Counted from the first letter of the stretch, positions 10,459 to 23,507 are shown. The stretch: DNA of 64,000 nucleotides from Rhizopus arrhizus (GCA_024220505.1 JAKZZE010000009.1:72001-136000), one strand, 5' to 3'. Made by a program: numbers and translations. The notes: a model not told the origin generated them from the letters alone.

Positions 10459-12756
10459 ATGACCACTTTACTTATTGACAACTACGACAGTTTTACTTAT
10501 AATGTCTATCAATACTTGAGCTGCCAAGGCGCCAATGTAGTTGTCTACAGAAACGACAAAATCACCATTTCCGAAATTGAGCAATTAGCTCCTCGTAATA
10601 TTGTCATCTCACCTGGCCCTGGCCATCCTTCCACCGATGCCGGTGTCTCTCGGGAGGCCATTCGAGCTTTTGCAGGAAAGATTCCCATCTTGGGTATTTG
10701 TATGGGTCAGCAGTGTATGTACGAAGTGTACGGTGGTAAAGTGTCATATGCAGGTGACATTGTGCATGGCAAAGCATCCAGCATCAAGCACGACAGTCGA
10801 GGTATCTTCAAGGGCGTTCCTCAAAACAACATGGTCACTCGTTACCATTCCCTTGCTGGCATGCCTTCTACTTTACCTGAAACGTTAGAAGTCACTGCGA
10901 CTACCGACGATGGTATCATCATGGGCATTCGACACAAGGAGTACACTGTCGAAGGTGTTCAGTTCCATCCTGAAAGTATTCTTTGTGAACACGGACATAC
11001 GATGATCAACAACTTTTTAAGCTTGCGTGGTGGCACTTGGGAAGAAAACCCTGCAGCTGGTGTTGTCTTTAAAAAAGCTCGTTCCGAAACACCCAAAGTC
11101 AGTGCTAGTGAATCCCAACTCGATCTCTCTCAGCAACAACCTGCCGCAGCACCTTCTATCTTGACCCGCATTTATTCTCAACGACTCAAGGATGTTCAGG
11201 CGGCCAAGGAGATTCCCGGCCAGACATTTGAAGATTTAGAAAAACTTTTGAAGCTGCACGTCGCCCCACCTCTTCAAGACGTCGTCGCTCGTGTGCGTCA
11301 AAGCAAGCCCGCTTTAATGGCCGAAGTCAAGCGCGCCTCTCCCTCTAAAGGAAATATTGATGTTTCGGCCAACGCAGCTGAGCAGGCACTTCAATATGCA
11401 TTAGCAGGTGCAAGCGTTGTCTCTGTTCTGACTGAACCCAAATGGTTCCGCGGTACGATTCATGATATGCATCAGGTCCGAGAGGCTTTGAGCCATCTGC
11501 CCAACCGTCCTTGTGTGTTGAGAAAAGATTTTATTGTCGATCGCTATCAAATCTTGGAAGGTCGTCTGTACGGTGCTGATACCATCTTGTTGATCGTGGC
11601 CATGCTGAACGATGAACAGCTGCACGAATTGTATCATTATGCGAAATCATTAGGTATGGAACCCTTGGTCGAAGTCAATAATACGGAAGAGATGGCCCGT
11701 GCCAATGCTTTGGGTGCACGTTTGGTGGGTGTTAATAATCGCAACTTGCACAGCTTTGATGTTGACATGGAGACCACGAGTCGATTGGTAGAGATGGTGC
11801 CTGAAGGAACAATCTTGTGTGCACTTTCTGGTATCACCGGGCGAGCTGATGTTGAAATGTACGTCAAGCAGGGTGTGCATGCTGTCTTGGTAGGTGAAGC
11901 CCTGATGCGTGCTTGGAATTTGAAGGAGTTTGTGTCTGATTTGTTGGGTCATGAAAAGAAGGATCCTGTGCCTGTGTCCAAGGAATCAAAATCTTCACTG
12001 GTGAAGGTGTGTGGTATCTCTAGTGTGGATGCAGCAGTTGAAGCAGCCAAATCTGGGGCTGACTTGATCGGTCTTATCTTTGCTGAAAAGTCCAAACGAA
12101 AAGTGTCTTTGGAAAGAGCTCAAGAAATCGTGTCCTCAGTGCGTGCCTTGGATATTCAAGTCAAACGAACGTTATCAAATGATGGTTCTCAACTGGATTG
12201 GTTCCAGATGCACAAGCGTCTCTTGGAGAAGCGAGCAAGAAAACCTTTGGTAGTTGGTGTTTTTGTGAATCAATCGATTGAATACATGACTGAGGTGGCA
12301 ACGACAGTCGGACTGGACCTTATTCAGCTGCATGGAACCGAATCAACGGAGCTTGCACGTTATTTACCCGTGCCTGTCATCAAAGCTTTCCATATTGACA
12401 GTGGTGAGTTCAATGAAGCTCAGATACCAAACCTAAATCAACCAGGCTCTTATCATTATGTCTTACTGGACGCTAAAGTGCCCAGTTTACCATCGGATCA
12501 ACAAGGTGGACGTGGTGTCAAGTTTGATTGGTCCATTGCTACCAAAATTGTAAACCACAGGCACTTTGAATTTTTGGGTAATCAAGATTTCCCTGTCATC
12601 TTGGCTGGTGGGTTGGATCCTACCAATGTGGCCTCTGCCATTCAACAGGTGAAACCCTGGATTGTGGATGTGTCGAGTGGTGTTGAAACAGATGGGGTGA
12701 AAGATTTAGAAAAGATTCGTACATTTGTTGAAACTGTTCGGTCAACACAATTTTAA
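10459..12756 (+). CDS. trp1: Trifunctional anthranilate synthase II / IGPS / PRAI
   Basis: An intronless frame of 765 residues, the normal size of the fungal three-domain tryptophan enzyme. Residues 1-190 are the class I glutamine amidotransferase, with SPGPGHP, the nucleophile C81 in GICMGQQC and the QFHPES histidine-glutamate pair. Residues about 240-500 are indole-3-glycerol phosphate synthase ([26 protein letters not shown]). Residues about 510-765 are phosphoribosylanthranilate isomerase ([28 protein letters not shown]). The protein supplies ammonia to the anthranilate synthase TrpE partner and carries out the third and fourth pathway steps in the cytosol. Codon use is richer in C than that of neighbouring genes, which suggests strong expression. 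The start directly follows the T46 tract. Confidence 0.97.
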   Translation: MTTLLIDNYDSFTYNVYQYLSCQGANVVVYRNDKITISEIEQLAPRNIVISPGPGHPSTDAGVSREAIRAFAGKIPILGICMGQQCMYEVYGGKVSYAGDIVHGKASSIKHDSRGIFKGVPQNNMVTRYHSLAGMPSTLPETLEVTATTDDGIIMGIRHKEYTVEGVQFHPESILCEHGHTMINNFLSLRGGTWEENPAAGVVFKKARSETPKVSASESQLDLSQQQPAAAPSILTRIYSQRLKDVQAAKEIPGQTFEDLEKLLKLHVAPPLQDVVARVRQSKPALMAEVKRASPSKGNIDVSANAAEQALQYALAGASVVSVLTEPKWFRGTIHDMHQVREALSHLPNRPCVLRKDFIVDRYQILEGRLYGADTILLIVAMLNDEQLHELYHYAKSLGMEPLVEVNNTEEMARANALGARLVGVNNRNLHSFDVDMETTSRLVEMVPEGTILCALSGITGRADVEMYVKQGVHAVLVGEALMRAWNLKEFVSDLLGHEKKDPVPVSKESKSSLVKVCGISSVDAAVEAAKSGADLIGLIFAEKSKRKVSLERAQEIVSSVRALDIQVKRTLSNDGSQLDWFQMHKRLLEKRARKPLVVGVFVNQSIEYMTEVATTVGLDLIQLHGTESTELARYLPVPVIKAFHIDSGEFNEAQIPNLNQPGSYHYVLLDAKVPSLPSDQQGGRGVKFDWSIATKIVNHRHFEFLGNQDFPVILAGGLDPTNVASAIQQVKPWIVDVSSGVETDGVKDLEKIRTFVETVRSTQF

Positions 12757-13308
12757 GAATAAAAAAAAAGTCAATACTCTACTCTTTGCGGATGCATTGC
12801 TTCTTGTTGACCTTCATTTTTGTTTTAATTTATTCAATAGTTTTAAAATTATTTGGTGTTAGTGATATAGGAGATTGGGCCTTTATTCAAATGAATTACG
12901 ACATGTAGAAGCCCTGATGTATAGATACAAGGAGAACTATAAAAAAAAGCGCGATAAAGAAGTTTATAGAAGATAGAAACTCCTTTTTACTCGCATGATG
13001 AAGTATAAAGTGCGGATATGTTAGTAATGATCTTGAAGAGATCATGCAACTCCTAATACAAGTTCCTTGCTGTGAATTTGTGAAACTTATTAAAGTGAAT
13101 TGTGAGGGGAAAAGAAATCTCGATTTAAGAGAGGAATATCTATTGTTGACCATACTTTTATGGGAATGATTGCTCCTAATTAAGAAAATCCCCTCCCCTT
13201 TTCTTCATCTTTACCCCTCTTTTTTTTTTATAAATAAGTTCTCCTTGATACAAAATATATATAAAAAGAACATTACTTACTGTTTTTTATTTATTTATTT
13301 ATTTAAAG
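12757..13308. other. Intergenic spacer
   Basis: Nothing firm. A minus-strand frame at 12896-13153 has a hydrophobic end but no supporting signals. A TATAAATA box-like string lies near 13230, upstream of the small frame at 13309. Confidence 0.4.
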
Positions 13309-13416
13309 ATGAATTATTTTATTCAACTTGACACAGAATATAGTTTTTGTCCAAAATGTGGAATAGACACTACACAATTCTCACACGAAGATCACTGTCC
13401 ACATGCTTCAAGATAA
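13309..13416 (+). CDS. Candidate 35-residue Cys/His microprotein
   Basis: A small open frame, too short for usual gene callers. It encodes a CPKCG knuckle (C14, C17) followed by a HEDHCPH cluster (H26, H29, C30, H32), enough ligands for one zinc site. A TATAAATA-like box lies about 80 bases upstream and a run of TTTA repeats precedes the ATG. It overlaps the last bases of the RhoGEF gene on the opposite strand by about 25 bases. No homologue is known to me; the frame could be a chance product of 3' flanking DNA. Confidence 0.3.
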   Translation: MNYFIQLDTEYSFCPKCGIDTTQFSHEDHCPHASR

Positions 13417-15722
13417 TAATGTTTGTTTTGCTGGTGCTTTTTAATTGTATCAAACCATAATTTTCTAGTTGAATCTGTCATAGTAAATAAAGTGAGATGT
13501 TGATCATTTGTACATGTATTTTTAAATGTGATTGGAAAAGATTCATTGTATTGATGTGTGTTGGGTATAGAAACTTGTAAATCTTCTAGCGGAATAGGCT
13601 AGCATAGCAATAAGTGATTGATATGGTTTTAAAAGTATATACCTTTTGATATAATTTGTAATATTCTAATTGCTGAACAAGTTTAACTTTACAAACAACA
13701 AGGTAATTATCAAATAAAAATAATTGTAAGCTTGTACTCTTTGTACGCTTCATTTTGCCTCTCATTACAAGTTGGCGTTTAGGATTTAATAACTCTAATT
13801 CCTACAATGTCCATCAGTCTATCTTCTCCCTATTCTAGCACAGTGATACTTACAGGTCCTTTAAATGGTAATATTCTATTGGATAATTGCTGTAAATGAA
13901 AAGTATTGTCTGATAAACCTACTTGATGATTCAATTGAATCAAGAATTGTGTGATTAGATCCATTGCTATTGGTATATCTTTGTAGTCTTTGTGATCTTT
14001 GGGCGTCACTTGATGTATAGAGTTTAGTAGCAAATTATATCGACCCAGCCTTGAAGTAGGCTTCGTCAGGTATCCATTGAGCTCCAACCGACGTGACTCT
14101 GGTCTTCTCTCAAGATTCATCACAAACTGTTGAAATCGAGGGTTCATTTTTTTTTCCATCTCAAAGGTATGTTTACCAATCATTTGGTGTGCACCATAAG
14201 TCACAAAGGGATCAAAATTCTTGACGTGTGATATCATGATGTCACCAATACAAGGTATCACCGAGTGTTTATCTTGTCGTGTAGTGAGTGCCTTTGATAG
14301 AGAAGAGCTTATTTTTTCAATTTCAGTCAAGTTCCAAAACACGTTTGTAATAAATTCTTGTCTTCTTTCTAAAGGAACAATATCGCTCGATTGAATAGGT
14401 TGTATCCAAAACTATTCACAAGTTAATGAATCAAATATACGATCGAGTTTTATTATAAAACGGTACCTCTTTTATGTATTGTAAATCTCTTGTAAAGTCT
14501 TGTTCAGTATAAACAAGTTCATAAATACATTCTTGTCTCTTTTTTTCTTTATCATTTGTTTCCATAACAATATCTAAAGGCACAGAATATCTCCATAATA
14601 CTCTATCCTTTAAATATTCTTGATCTTTTCTTGACAAATGAGCTGTGCTACTATTACATGTCTCTGTCTACAAATCATATGAATATTACCATACTGATGC
14701 TTACAAGTATTTACATTGTTTTTTCTTTTCATTCTAGGACAACTGTTACTATAACAAGGATTCTTTCTTGTACAGGTAGGTGAATAACAATCAGTCAAGA
14801 TAGTAAACACACTATTGACACTACTGTTATCACCTGCAATTAAAAATAAGCATCATTTCCTTTAAAAAATGAATTTATGTATACCATTCTCAAGATCAAG
14901 TTGATAGAATTCATTATCCAAATCTCTCAAACGACAATCATATGTTACATGATGGATAAAATTTTGATTTTCTAACGCACGTCCAATTAATAAACCAAAA
15001 TTTCTATCTCGAATTTTTAAAATATTTAATAAACAATCCTACATAACAAGTTAATAAAAAAAATAAATAAAAATAAAGCATATTTTATATGATTTTACCA
15101 CAGCCTCTGAACCAGTAAATGTATTGTGATACTCTATGCCATCTTTTACTGCTATAGGCTTTAATGAAATTCTTTTACTAAATTCCTTTGAAACGCAAGA
15201 TAATAAAGCTGTATAAACTGGTTGATCGTTGAATAAAGCTGGTTTCTTTTGTAGACGAGAAAATACGTGTTTTAATCTGTTCTCTGTCGATTTTTTCTTT
15301 TTCTGTGAAAACGTTACTTCAGATTTACTAGGTCTTAATAACTCTTGTATCATTTAATTTTCTCACTCTAAAACTATATATATATATTTTTTTTTTTTTT
15401 TTTTTTTACCAACAAATTTATGAGCAGTGGATTGTTTTACTGGTTGTTCTTGCTCTTCTTGTTGCTTAGATGATGTAACGGTTAGTAATAAATTAGGATT
15501 GGATACACATCGACGACGTTCATGCTGTTGTTTCTTTTCTTTCTCTTCAGGTTGAGTTGGTATCTTTTTAATGATATAATCTTTTTGAAATACTTGTAAA
15601 CTTTGGCGTCTGATAGGTAAGTTTTGTTTACGATAACTGTTTTCTATATCTGGTGTTAACATGCTTTTTCTATAAGCATTTTGAAAATGATTTCTTTCTT
15701 CTTCTATAATAGTTTGACTCAT
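13392..15722 (-). CDS. Rom2-type Rho guanine nucleotide exchange factor (DEP-DH-PH)
   Basis: A multi-exon minus-strand gene; the first exon is 15410-15722. In order it encodes a basic N-terminal region, a DEP domain (FTGSEAV joined by an intron to DCLLNILKIRDRNFG), a Cys-rich linker CYSPTCTRKNPCYSNSCPR typical of fungal Rom1/Rom2, a DH domain (QECIYELVYTEQDFTRDLQY, then the NVFWNL and TKPTSRLGRYNLLL helices) and a PH domain (RQLVMRGKMKR to TRKLWFDTIKKHQ). These proteins load GTP on Rho1 at the plasma membrane in cell-wall integrity signalling. The frame stops at 13392 just after the PH domain, so the usual C-terminal CNH domain is absent and there is no room for it before TRP1. Two exon joints (after exon 1 and near 14715) are approximate. 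Confidence 0.82.
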
Positions 15723-16595
15723 ATTTTACAAAGAAAAAAAAAAAAAAAAAAAGGAGAAGAAAATGAAGAAAAAAGAAAAAAGAGCGCAATTAATTTTTTT
15801 TAAAAAGAGTTCAGTTTTTCATTACTTATTTACTAAAAGAAGCAAAAGAAATATGTAAAAAAAAATCATTCAAGAAACAAGGATTTTGATCAAATCAAGT
15901 TTCACGTTTCTATAATATATTTTCAATAAATTATTAATGTCAATGTTTGACTTTACAGGATTCATTTCTGGTTACACATAAGCTTTACATTTTTTATTAA
16001 AGACAATGAAATATGGGTATTTTATATCTTGGGATTCTTATTAACACAAGAATGTGTCTATTATTCTTGACACAATCAACGCATATTTTATCTCCCATTT
16101 CTATCTTTGGCAAGTTAAGAAAAGGAGAGGCGCGTGCTAAAAGATGCTGTCTTGACATAATCTTGACCAACTTTACACGCAATTGTCGGGATTAGTATAT
16201 GACTTCATCTGATATCCAATACCAGAAATCACCTTTTATTATACCACTGTAACCAAATCTACATTGACTATCACAAAAAGCCTTGAATAAATTCAAAAAG
16301 ATTAGTATCACAAATATTTTATTAAAGCACTTATCAATAACAACAAGAATGGTAAAAAAAAAAAAAAAAAAAAAAAAAATAGGATTCTACTTTTCACCAC
16401 TATGTGTAGTGACGATAGTGCCTTATGGCTTAAGCGGGAAATGATACTAATGATATAAAGTTACACAACTTTATCTACATCCACCTGTTTTTTTTGGTTC
16501 CTTTTTTAAAAGCACAATTCTGAAGCCATTCAAGGCTTTCAAGCCAAATTTATACTTTAATAGACGCTATTTCAATTATCAATTAACAATCAAGA
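15723..16595. other. Intergenic AT-rich region
   Basis: The RhoGEF upstream region plus unassigned DNA. It contains an A26 run at 16354-16379. Short frames here on both strands lack any family feature. Confidence 0.4.
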
Positions 16596-16724
16596 ATGGG
16601 ATTATTCGATTTTTGCTTCAAATTAACTTCAAGTTATTCTACAAGCAACCTCATAACAAGAGATAGACTGAGCAAAGAAGGCATAAATTTATTATCTGAA
16701 GTAGATATATATGAAGGATGTTAA
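16596..16724 (+). CDS. Small open reading frame, 42 residues, doubtful
   Basis: ATG to stop without intron, starting MGLFDFCFKL. A TTTATACTT box-like string lies about 45 bases upstream. The composition is not repetitive, but no motif or homologue is recognised. It may well be chance. Confidence 0.15.
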   Translation: MGLFDFCFKLTSSYSTSNLITRDRLSKEGINLLSEVDIYEGC

Positions 16725-17006
16725 ATAATAATTTATCTTTGTATTCTCTAATAATCTCTGTGTATATGTCATTATTTGATATAAAAGAAACTAGAGTAAA
16801 ACGCGCTAGTAAAATTAATTTTATGTGTCAAACTCATGGTTTTTGCTATTCGCCCGCTTTTCTCTCCTCAATGAACAATCATAAAATACTTTTTTTAAGA
16901 AACAAAAGGTTTAAGCACTTTTTATTATTAATATTAAATAGTTCAATTTTGTTATTGTATTGGCCCTAAAATAAGGTAGAATTGACTTCATCTACAAAGG
17001 CTCCTG

Positions 17007-17498
17007 TCATTGGGTTGTTTTCAGTCTGTTTTTAGACTTTCTTTGTCTTTTATTGTAATGAGTGCGATAATGTGCCCGCAAATTATCTGATCTACCGAAT
17101 GTCTTGTTACATCCTGGATGTTCACAGGTAAAGGGACGCTCTCCAGTATGAACCAACATGTGTCGCTTTAAATGCTCATACCTTTTGAAACTCCACTGAC
17201 ACTGACCATATCCACATACGTGTTTGTGCTGCTGAAGACCCTTCTTTTTCTTTGATTGCTGCTGTTGTTGCTGTTGCTGTTGCTGTTGCTGCTGTTGATG
17301 CTGCTGTTGCTGTTGCTGTTGCTGTTGTTGAGGATAATAGTAGAATGGTATGATAGGTGTAAGTGGAGGTGATATCGTCATTTGTTGTTGATGAAAAACT
17401 GGATGATAATAAGGTGATACCATTGGGTTAAACATCTTGGCTTGCTCTTGTGGTTGAAATGTATTGTTATTATTATTATTATCAAAATAAGATAACAT
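17007..17498 (-). CDS. PolyQ C2H2 zinc-finger transcription factor
   Basis: A single exon of 163 residues. Residues 1-55 are rich in Asn, Pro, Tyr and Gln. A glutamine tract of about 24 residues, broken by one His, spans roughly 57-82. Two C2H2 fingers follow: [19 protein letters not shown] and [19 protein letters not shown], each C-x4-C-x12-H-x3-H, joined by the TGERPF linker. The tail is basic (KRQRKSKNR) and likely a nuclear signal. The finger pair resembles that of fungal stress and morphogenesis regulators such as Ste12-type or Msn2-like proteins, but I cannot place it in one family. It is transcribed divergently from the TTC1-like gene. Confidence 0.82.
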   Translation of the reverse strand: MLSYFDNNNNNNTFQPQEQAKMFNPMVSPYYHPVFHQQQMTISPPLTPIIPFYYYPQQQQQQQQQQHQQQQQQQQQQQQQQSKKKKGLQQHKHVCGYGQCQWSFKRYEHLKRHMLVHTGERPFTCEHPGCNKTFGRSDNLRAHYRTHYNKRQRKSKNRLKTTQ

Positions 17499-17895
17499 TT
17501 TTTATTAAAAAGAAAAATAAAAGAAAGAGAAATTACATTTTATATAAAAGAAGTATCTGCAAGAGTAAATGTACCTTCTCCTTATTTTGCTCTATACTTT
17601 TTAGTATTTAATATGTCTTTTTTAATCAAATCAATTGGCATTCCTACTATTTTTTCCTTTTTTTCTATTTCAAACATTTTTTTTTTTCTTTTTTCTTTTT
17701 TTTTTATTTTAAAAAAAAGGAAAGCAAAGAAGTTTCGCTAAACTAGTCTTTTTTATTTACTACATACAGTAAGAAGATCATATAATAAACCAAAAGGACA
17801 TTGTTATGCGTATCAAATCTCTTTCATTTTCAGTTTCAGCTCCCTTTTTTTTTTAAGTAACATTCTTTATTTTTTCTTTTTTGTAAAACTTTGCA
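17499..17895. promoter_or_regulatory. Shared divergent promoter region
   Basis: 397 bases lie between the start codons of the zinc-finger gene (minus) and the TTC1-like gene (plus). The stretch is rich in alternating A and T runs, consistent with a nucleosome-poor promoter. No individual factor site is claimed. Confidence 0.4.
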
Positions 17896-18743
17896 ATGGC
17901 AATTATAGAAGAGCTCAACAGAGTGGAAGAATCAAGTAAAACATAGATAAATTATTTTTCTTTTTTGTTTATACACATATTAAAGCTTATTCTATAGACA
18001 ATGCAAGTCCACCTGAATTAGAAGCCGATGAAGAAGGTGATATCTTTTATGAAAGTGAAGAATATCAGCAAGAAGAACTACAAGTAATGTACATATGCAT
18101 TTGACATTTTAAATAGAAACTTATTACTATAGTAGAAGCTCATGACTGAAGCAACCGAGTTTAAACTCAAAGGAAATACACATTTCGGTAGAGGAGAATA
18201 CAAACAGGCTATAGAACAGTATGAAAATGCTTTAATGACTTGTCCACTGTCCCTTGCAAAAGAAAGAGCTGTTTATCTTGCTAATATTGCTGCGTGTCAT
18301 ATGAAACAGGTTCTCTCAATGCGAACACATGAAGTAATGCGTATACTTACATTTTACATTAGAATGAATATAAAGACGCGAAGGATATGTGTACTCAAGC
18401 ATTAAAATCAGATCCTACTTATTCAAAAGCTTTATTAAGAAGAGCACAAGCTAATGAAAAGATCGGAAGCTATACAGCCATGTCTGAAGCCTTGGATGAT
18501 TATAAAAAATTAAAAGCCCAAACGAATGATCAATACACTTTAAAAGAATGTACACGCGCAGAAAGGGAATTACCGATCAAAATTAAGGCTCAAATGGAAA
18601 AAGAAAAGGAAGAAATGATGAGCAAATTAAAAGATGTGGGTAACACGATTCTTGGTAAATTTGGCTTATCCACAGATAATTTCCAATTTACACAAGATCC
18701 ATCTGGTAGTGGCGGATATAGTGTGAACTTTGTAAACAAATAA
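17896..18743 (+). CDS. TTC1-like TPR co-chaperone
   Basis: Four exons (17896-17935, 17998-18083, 18136-18309, 18363-18743) give 226 residues. After an acidic N-terminus the TPR block begins at EATEFKLKGNTHFGRGEYKQAIEQYENAL and runs over three helix pairs (residues about 45-160). The C-terminal end, with KLKDVGNTILGKFGLSTDNF and GGYSVNFV, matches the conserved tail of animal TTC1. TTC1 binds the C-terminal EEVD-type ends of Hsp70/Hsp90 and small GTPases and acts in the cytosol. The third acceptor could lie 3 bases earlier, but that reading meets a TAG. The gene ends 28 bases before the convergent Not4 stop. Confidence 0.88.
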
Positions 18744-18771
18744 TAAACTGTATATACACACACACGCACTT

Positions 18772-21700
18772 TTATTTATAAATATCCCCAGGATGTATAT
18801 TACCCGTATTTTTAAATCTATTGTCGTCTTGATGAAATAACATCATAGGCGGTCTCATCATTGGATTGCCTGCCATATGCCCCATTGTATTAATTGAAGG
18901 CTCTAAAAAGTGAGGGGCGAACTGTGGCGGAGGCTGTTGTAGACCATTTTGATGGTTAAACATATGTTGTTGCTGTTGTTGTAGACCATTTTGATGGTTA
19001 AACATATGTTGTTGTTGTTGGTGTTGTGGTGGTGGTGGTGGTCGAAATTCAGGAGGCATAAACATATTGTTACCAAATGGTTGTCCTCTTTCGTCAAAAC
19101 CGGGATCTAAATAAATTATTCTCTGTTCATTCATACCAAATCGAGGATCAGATCTTTGATGCATAGACTGCTGCTGCTGCTGCTGCTGAGGCATCGACGC
19201 AGGTAGTGTTTGTCCTCCTAGAATTTGAAGCATCGCGTTTTGATTTGATGGTTCATTTATAGGGTTTTCTGTTAAATGTACAGACATGATTGCTGGATCT
19301 TGAAATGGTAATGGATTTTCTAATAAAATAATTAGTTCGGCTCTTTTCTATAGACATCAATAAAGGATACCTGTTCTTGATCCATATTCCTCTTCTTTCT
19401 TGTTTGATGTTTCCTGTTGATTGGATGAGGCCGCTTTTCGAAGAAATTCACCAAAGAAATTCTGTGCTTCAGTTCGAACATCTGGGTTTATGTTTTGTGG
19501 CAAATGATCACTCGTGCCTTGTTGTCCAAATGAATCCTGTTTATAAAAAGGCGCCTTGTTTTGTTCGAGAGGAGGATGAAATTTCATGGAATGATTAGGA
19601 GACATTGAATTTATGGAGTTGCTTGATGCAACATTTTCTTGAACGTCCATTCTTCTTAAGCCAAGTCCTTGATGCTGTATATGATCGATGGGCCCTTTTT
19701 GCTGGTTATTGTTGAAGCTGATGTTAACATTGGGTAATAAAGCTCTTAGATCCTCTCGAGATTGAAATTCTTCTCTATTTCTGCCGTTTAGAGCCATAGC
19801 ATTAAACTCGGCCCTCAGCCTGTTTGTATCATCCATGGATAAATGGCGAGGAGGTAAATTTGATCCAAAATGAGGCATATTGGCTCTATTTTGAGGTGGA
19901 GGAGGCCTCATCATAGGATGATGATGAGGTGGGGGACCAAGCATGTTTGTGAATGGTGGAGGAGGTTGATGAGGAAAGCCAGGTGTACCTTCATTAAAAT
20001 TTGGATGAAAACCAAAGGGAGATATAGAAGGCAGAGGTGGAGCAGGACGATGTGGAGGAAACCCATTATTAAGACCAAATAAACCACTTGCTTCCATCAT
20101 GCGCTGTGAATGCTGTAAGCGTCGAGCGGCTATTAGTGAAGGGTCTTGGCCATTGAAAGGATCAAATCCTCTATTCATCCATTCTGGTAAAGCTGGAGGA
20201 GGGCCAAGACCTGGAGGAGGCATGGGTTGGCGCTTATTTTCAGTGAAGGGCGCATAATTGTCTGAAGGAGGAAGAGGATGAGAAAATCTGTCTACTGTGG
20301 GCTGTTGAGGAGTGTTTGATGAGATCTCCTGTTCAACAAGGGTAGATAGCCTTTCCATAGCAACAAGTGGCGAAGGAATATGATCATTTAAGCTTGAATT
20401 AACAATTGCCGATGGCTGGCCATTATCCTGCTCGTGTTGAATCTTTTTGGATGCATTGACAGATGGATCGCCAGACATGTTTGAATCGAACGCTTTAATA
20501 ACGCTTTCGTTCAATGTTGCCAACGCTTCTTCTTGCTTGCTATCTTCAGTTTCTACAATATCCTCACTGTTAAAAACATTTTGCTGGTCAACCTTCTCTA
20601 CTGGAGATGTTATATTAGGTTCTTCTATTGTCTGTGCAAAATCATTCCTATGATCTTCTTTACTCAGATGTCCATCTAATTGAGTTTGGTCATCAAGGGC
20701 AATTTCCTCTTCAGCTTCAACCTTTACACTACAAGTCTCTTTTGTTTGTCCAGTTACTTCCAAATTTTCCAAGGCTGACTCTTCAATACGTTTTTCAGCT
20801 TCAAGCAGCACATTTTGCTTTTCAATGCTGTCTTTTATCTTTTCTTCTTCTGTTTCATCATCATTGATCGCTGTTTCTTTCACCTCAACAACCTCGTCTT
20901 CTATACACATGTCAATAACAGCAGGCGTTGAATGAACATTTTTTGTAGGAATTTGTTCTGATTGAACTGAAATCTCTTTTTCATGCACTTCATGCACTTC
21001 ATGCGTTGATTTTGGTTGCTGTGCGACTTTTTTTGCCTCTTCAAATTCTTCAAGACGAACCATTCTACTTTTGCCCCTTTTCTCTTTCTTTACCTTTCCA
21101 GAAAGTATATGCTTTGGCTTTTGCGCTGTTTGTACAGCATCAGATAAAGAAGGACCAAAGTTAGTAGGTGTAATCACATTTTCTTGTGGAAGCATGGGTT
21201 GAGCCTTGGCCCACGAGACAGTGGGGGGTAAGGCTGGTTTAGTGCTTTCTTCTTCATTTGGTTTCGAAACTTTTTTCAACTTATCAGTAGTCTTCTTGGT
21301 TGTGTTTGATCTAGAGGCTTTCATGGGCGCGACGCTCGGAGAAGTAGTTACCATTTTTGATTTTTCCTTTGCAGGGCTGTATTCCTGTATAGGGCTGGGC
21401 TTTTCTGCAGGTACTTCTTCAATCACAACAGGTGAAATTGGGACAATTTTAGGTATAGGCGCCCATGTGCGAGGCGTGGTTGTGGGTGGTTTGATTTCTG
21501 CACCTGGTGTCTTGGAAGCTTCTGGTATCTTGGAAGCCTCTTGTTTTGCAGCAGTAGCAGGTCTCTTGTTTGGATATACAGAAGTTGAGCTCGGTGTAAC
21601 ATGCTTGCTACTAAAGAACATTTAGCTTCTATTTATAAACATCTTTCGTATTCTTACCCAACTGTCACTGTATCTTTGTTAAAGCTGTCAACATCATCTC

Positions 21701-22476
21701 CAGGCTCATGTAAATACATACAGTTAGGATTAGGACAAGACATGTGTCGCAAGTAATAGGTGCAGTATTTAGTTGTTCCAAAAGAAGCTCTATAAGAAGT
21801 CTTAGGAATGACTCTCTTATGAACACTTACTGTCTATATACCTAACAGTTTTTCCATCCACTTCTATGCCATTTAGACCTTCAATTGCTTTACTCGCGTC
21901 TTCTTTTCGCGTAAATGTGATATAAATTCCGGCAGGTGCATTGTTTGTTGTTCGTTTACTGATGACCACTTTATCGATCTTCCCATATTTTCTAAATATT
22001 TCATTCTACAAAAAAAAAAGACATAAGCATTACAAGTCGAATTACTTTGCTTTTTCTATTACTTCGACATAAGCATGTTTTAAGCTCATCCCAAGCACAT
22101 AGACAAGGTTTTTCTGAACAACTCTTATGCTAGACAGTTGTCTCCTACTTGGATCTCGCATTTCTCGTGTCTGACGGTCCTTTTCTTTTTTTTCTTTTTT
22201 AAGACGCATGACTTCTTCAGCGCTTACAGGAATAAATTCAACAATTTGCTCGCTATATAACCTTCTGCATGCAGGACAACGACCGTTCAAATTTGTTTTA
22301 ATATGATGCCAACAGAAACGACAGATCTATTACAAGTGTAAGTTGTACTGATTCTAAATTGACAACTATAAAAAAAGAACCTGATAACCACAAGCACAAG
22401 GTCTAAAGTTTCGGTCGGCAATATCAAGCTCTTCCATGCATAAAGGACAATCGGTATCCTCTTCGTCAGAAGACAT
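18772..22476 (-). CDS. NOT4: Not4 (CNOT4) E3 ubiquitin ligase of the CCR4-NOT complex
   Basis: Minus-strand gene with at least six exons. Exon 1 (22381-22476) begins MSSDEEDTDCPLCMEELD and carries the first half of the C4C4 RING finger; exon 2 completes it (CRFCWHHIKTNLNGRCPACR). An RRM follows (QKNLVYVLGMS, KYGKIDKVVISKR, GIYITFTRKEDA), then a C3H zinc finger (YCTYYLRHMSCPNPNCMYLH). A very long C-terminal region of about 900 residues is Ser/Pro/Glu/Gln-rich and disordered, with polyQ and a duplicated HMFNHQNGLQQ block. Not4 ubiquitinates stalled-ribosome and other targets and is a subunit of the deadenylase complex. The donor of the intron inside the RRM (near 22045-22060) is uncertain. Confidence 0.9.
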
Positions 22477-23507
22477 ATTAATATCTACTAATAAAAAACA
22501 ATCTTAATAAAAAAAAGTCGCCTTGTTTTTTTACCCAGAAAAAAAGATGCGTAATGCTTGATACACCGCTTAATTATCATTGCTGGATATGATTCAACTC
22601 AACACTGTGCAGCCAATCAAAATAAATTGAATATCATTTGTGACAAATCACATCAAATAAACCGTACTTTGTTAAAGGTGCCAAGAAGGCTCATTGTTAT
22701 TATAATCTTTTAAATTTGCTGTATGCAAACCTATATTGACTGACCCATGCATAGAGAGCTCAAAATTATGGACGATACTAATATAACTTTCGCGTTTATT
22801 TCCAATTGAATATAGTACACTATACAATTAAAATGACTAAAAGTAGACAAATAAGAAGGTAAAAGTCACATTGAGATAATTAATTCACCTACAATAAAAT
22901 TTATATATTCAATTAGTTTACATATAGATAAGGTAGCGATTTTCCTTGTATGAGTGTTAAGAAAAAGACATGATAAAGAAATACAATTTGAATCTCATGC
23001 AAGCTGTTCTTTTTAAAAATTCTAGCTTTCAAAAGCTATGTTCATAGAAAAATAGTTGGTAATCTAGCAAGTTGGCTATCATTATACCTGCAATATTTAT
23101 AACTAAATGTAGTAATGCTACATTTCACCAAATACGTCCTTTTTTTTTATTTTATTTCTTTCGTCTTTTATTAAAACAACAGCTTGAGACATGGTTTCGA
23201 ATGAAAAAATATCATTACTCTACAAAAAATGTATGCTGTATACAATGATTTAATACCAATTTAAAGATAAATGCGTGGATAGAATATAGACATTCAGTGC
23301 ATCCTTTTAAGCAATATTTCATTATATCAAAAGATAATAAAAATCGTATGTGCAGTAGTCTACCAACAACAGGGATATCGCCTGACTATAACCAAAGGCT
23401 AGTGTTGATACAAAAATTCACTAACATGTAAATAGTCCCATCAAATTAAAATGCAAGCAATGGCAGTCTCCTCTGAAAGCGAAAGTAATAGATGACTTTT
23501 ATGCTTA
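22477..23507. other. Intergenic region, left flank of the Fanzor element
   Basis: No gene seen. The last 12 bases (23496-23507) are half of a 23-bp target string whose intact copy lies at 34690-34712; they end in the TA duplicated by the transposon. Confidence 0.5.

Noticed and set aside
12896..13153. Minus-strand 85-codon frame with a hydrophobic end
   Set aside because: No motif and no splice or promoter support; composition like surrounding intergenic DNA.
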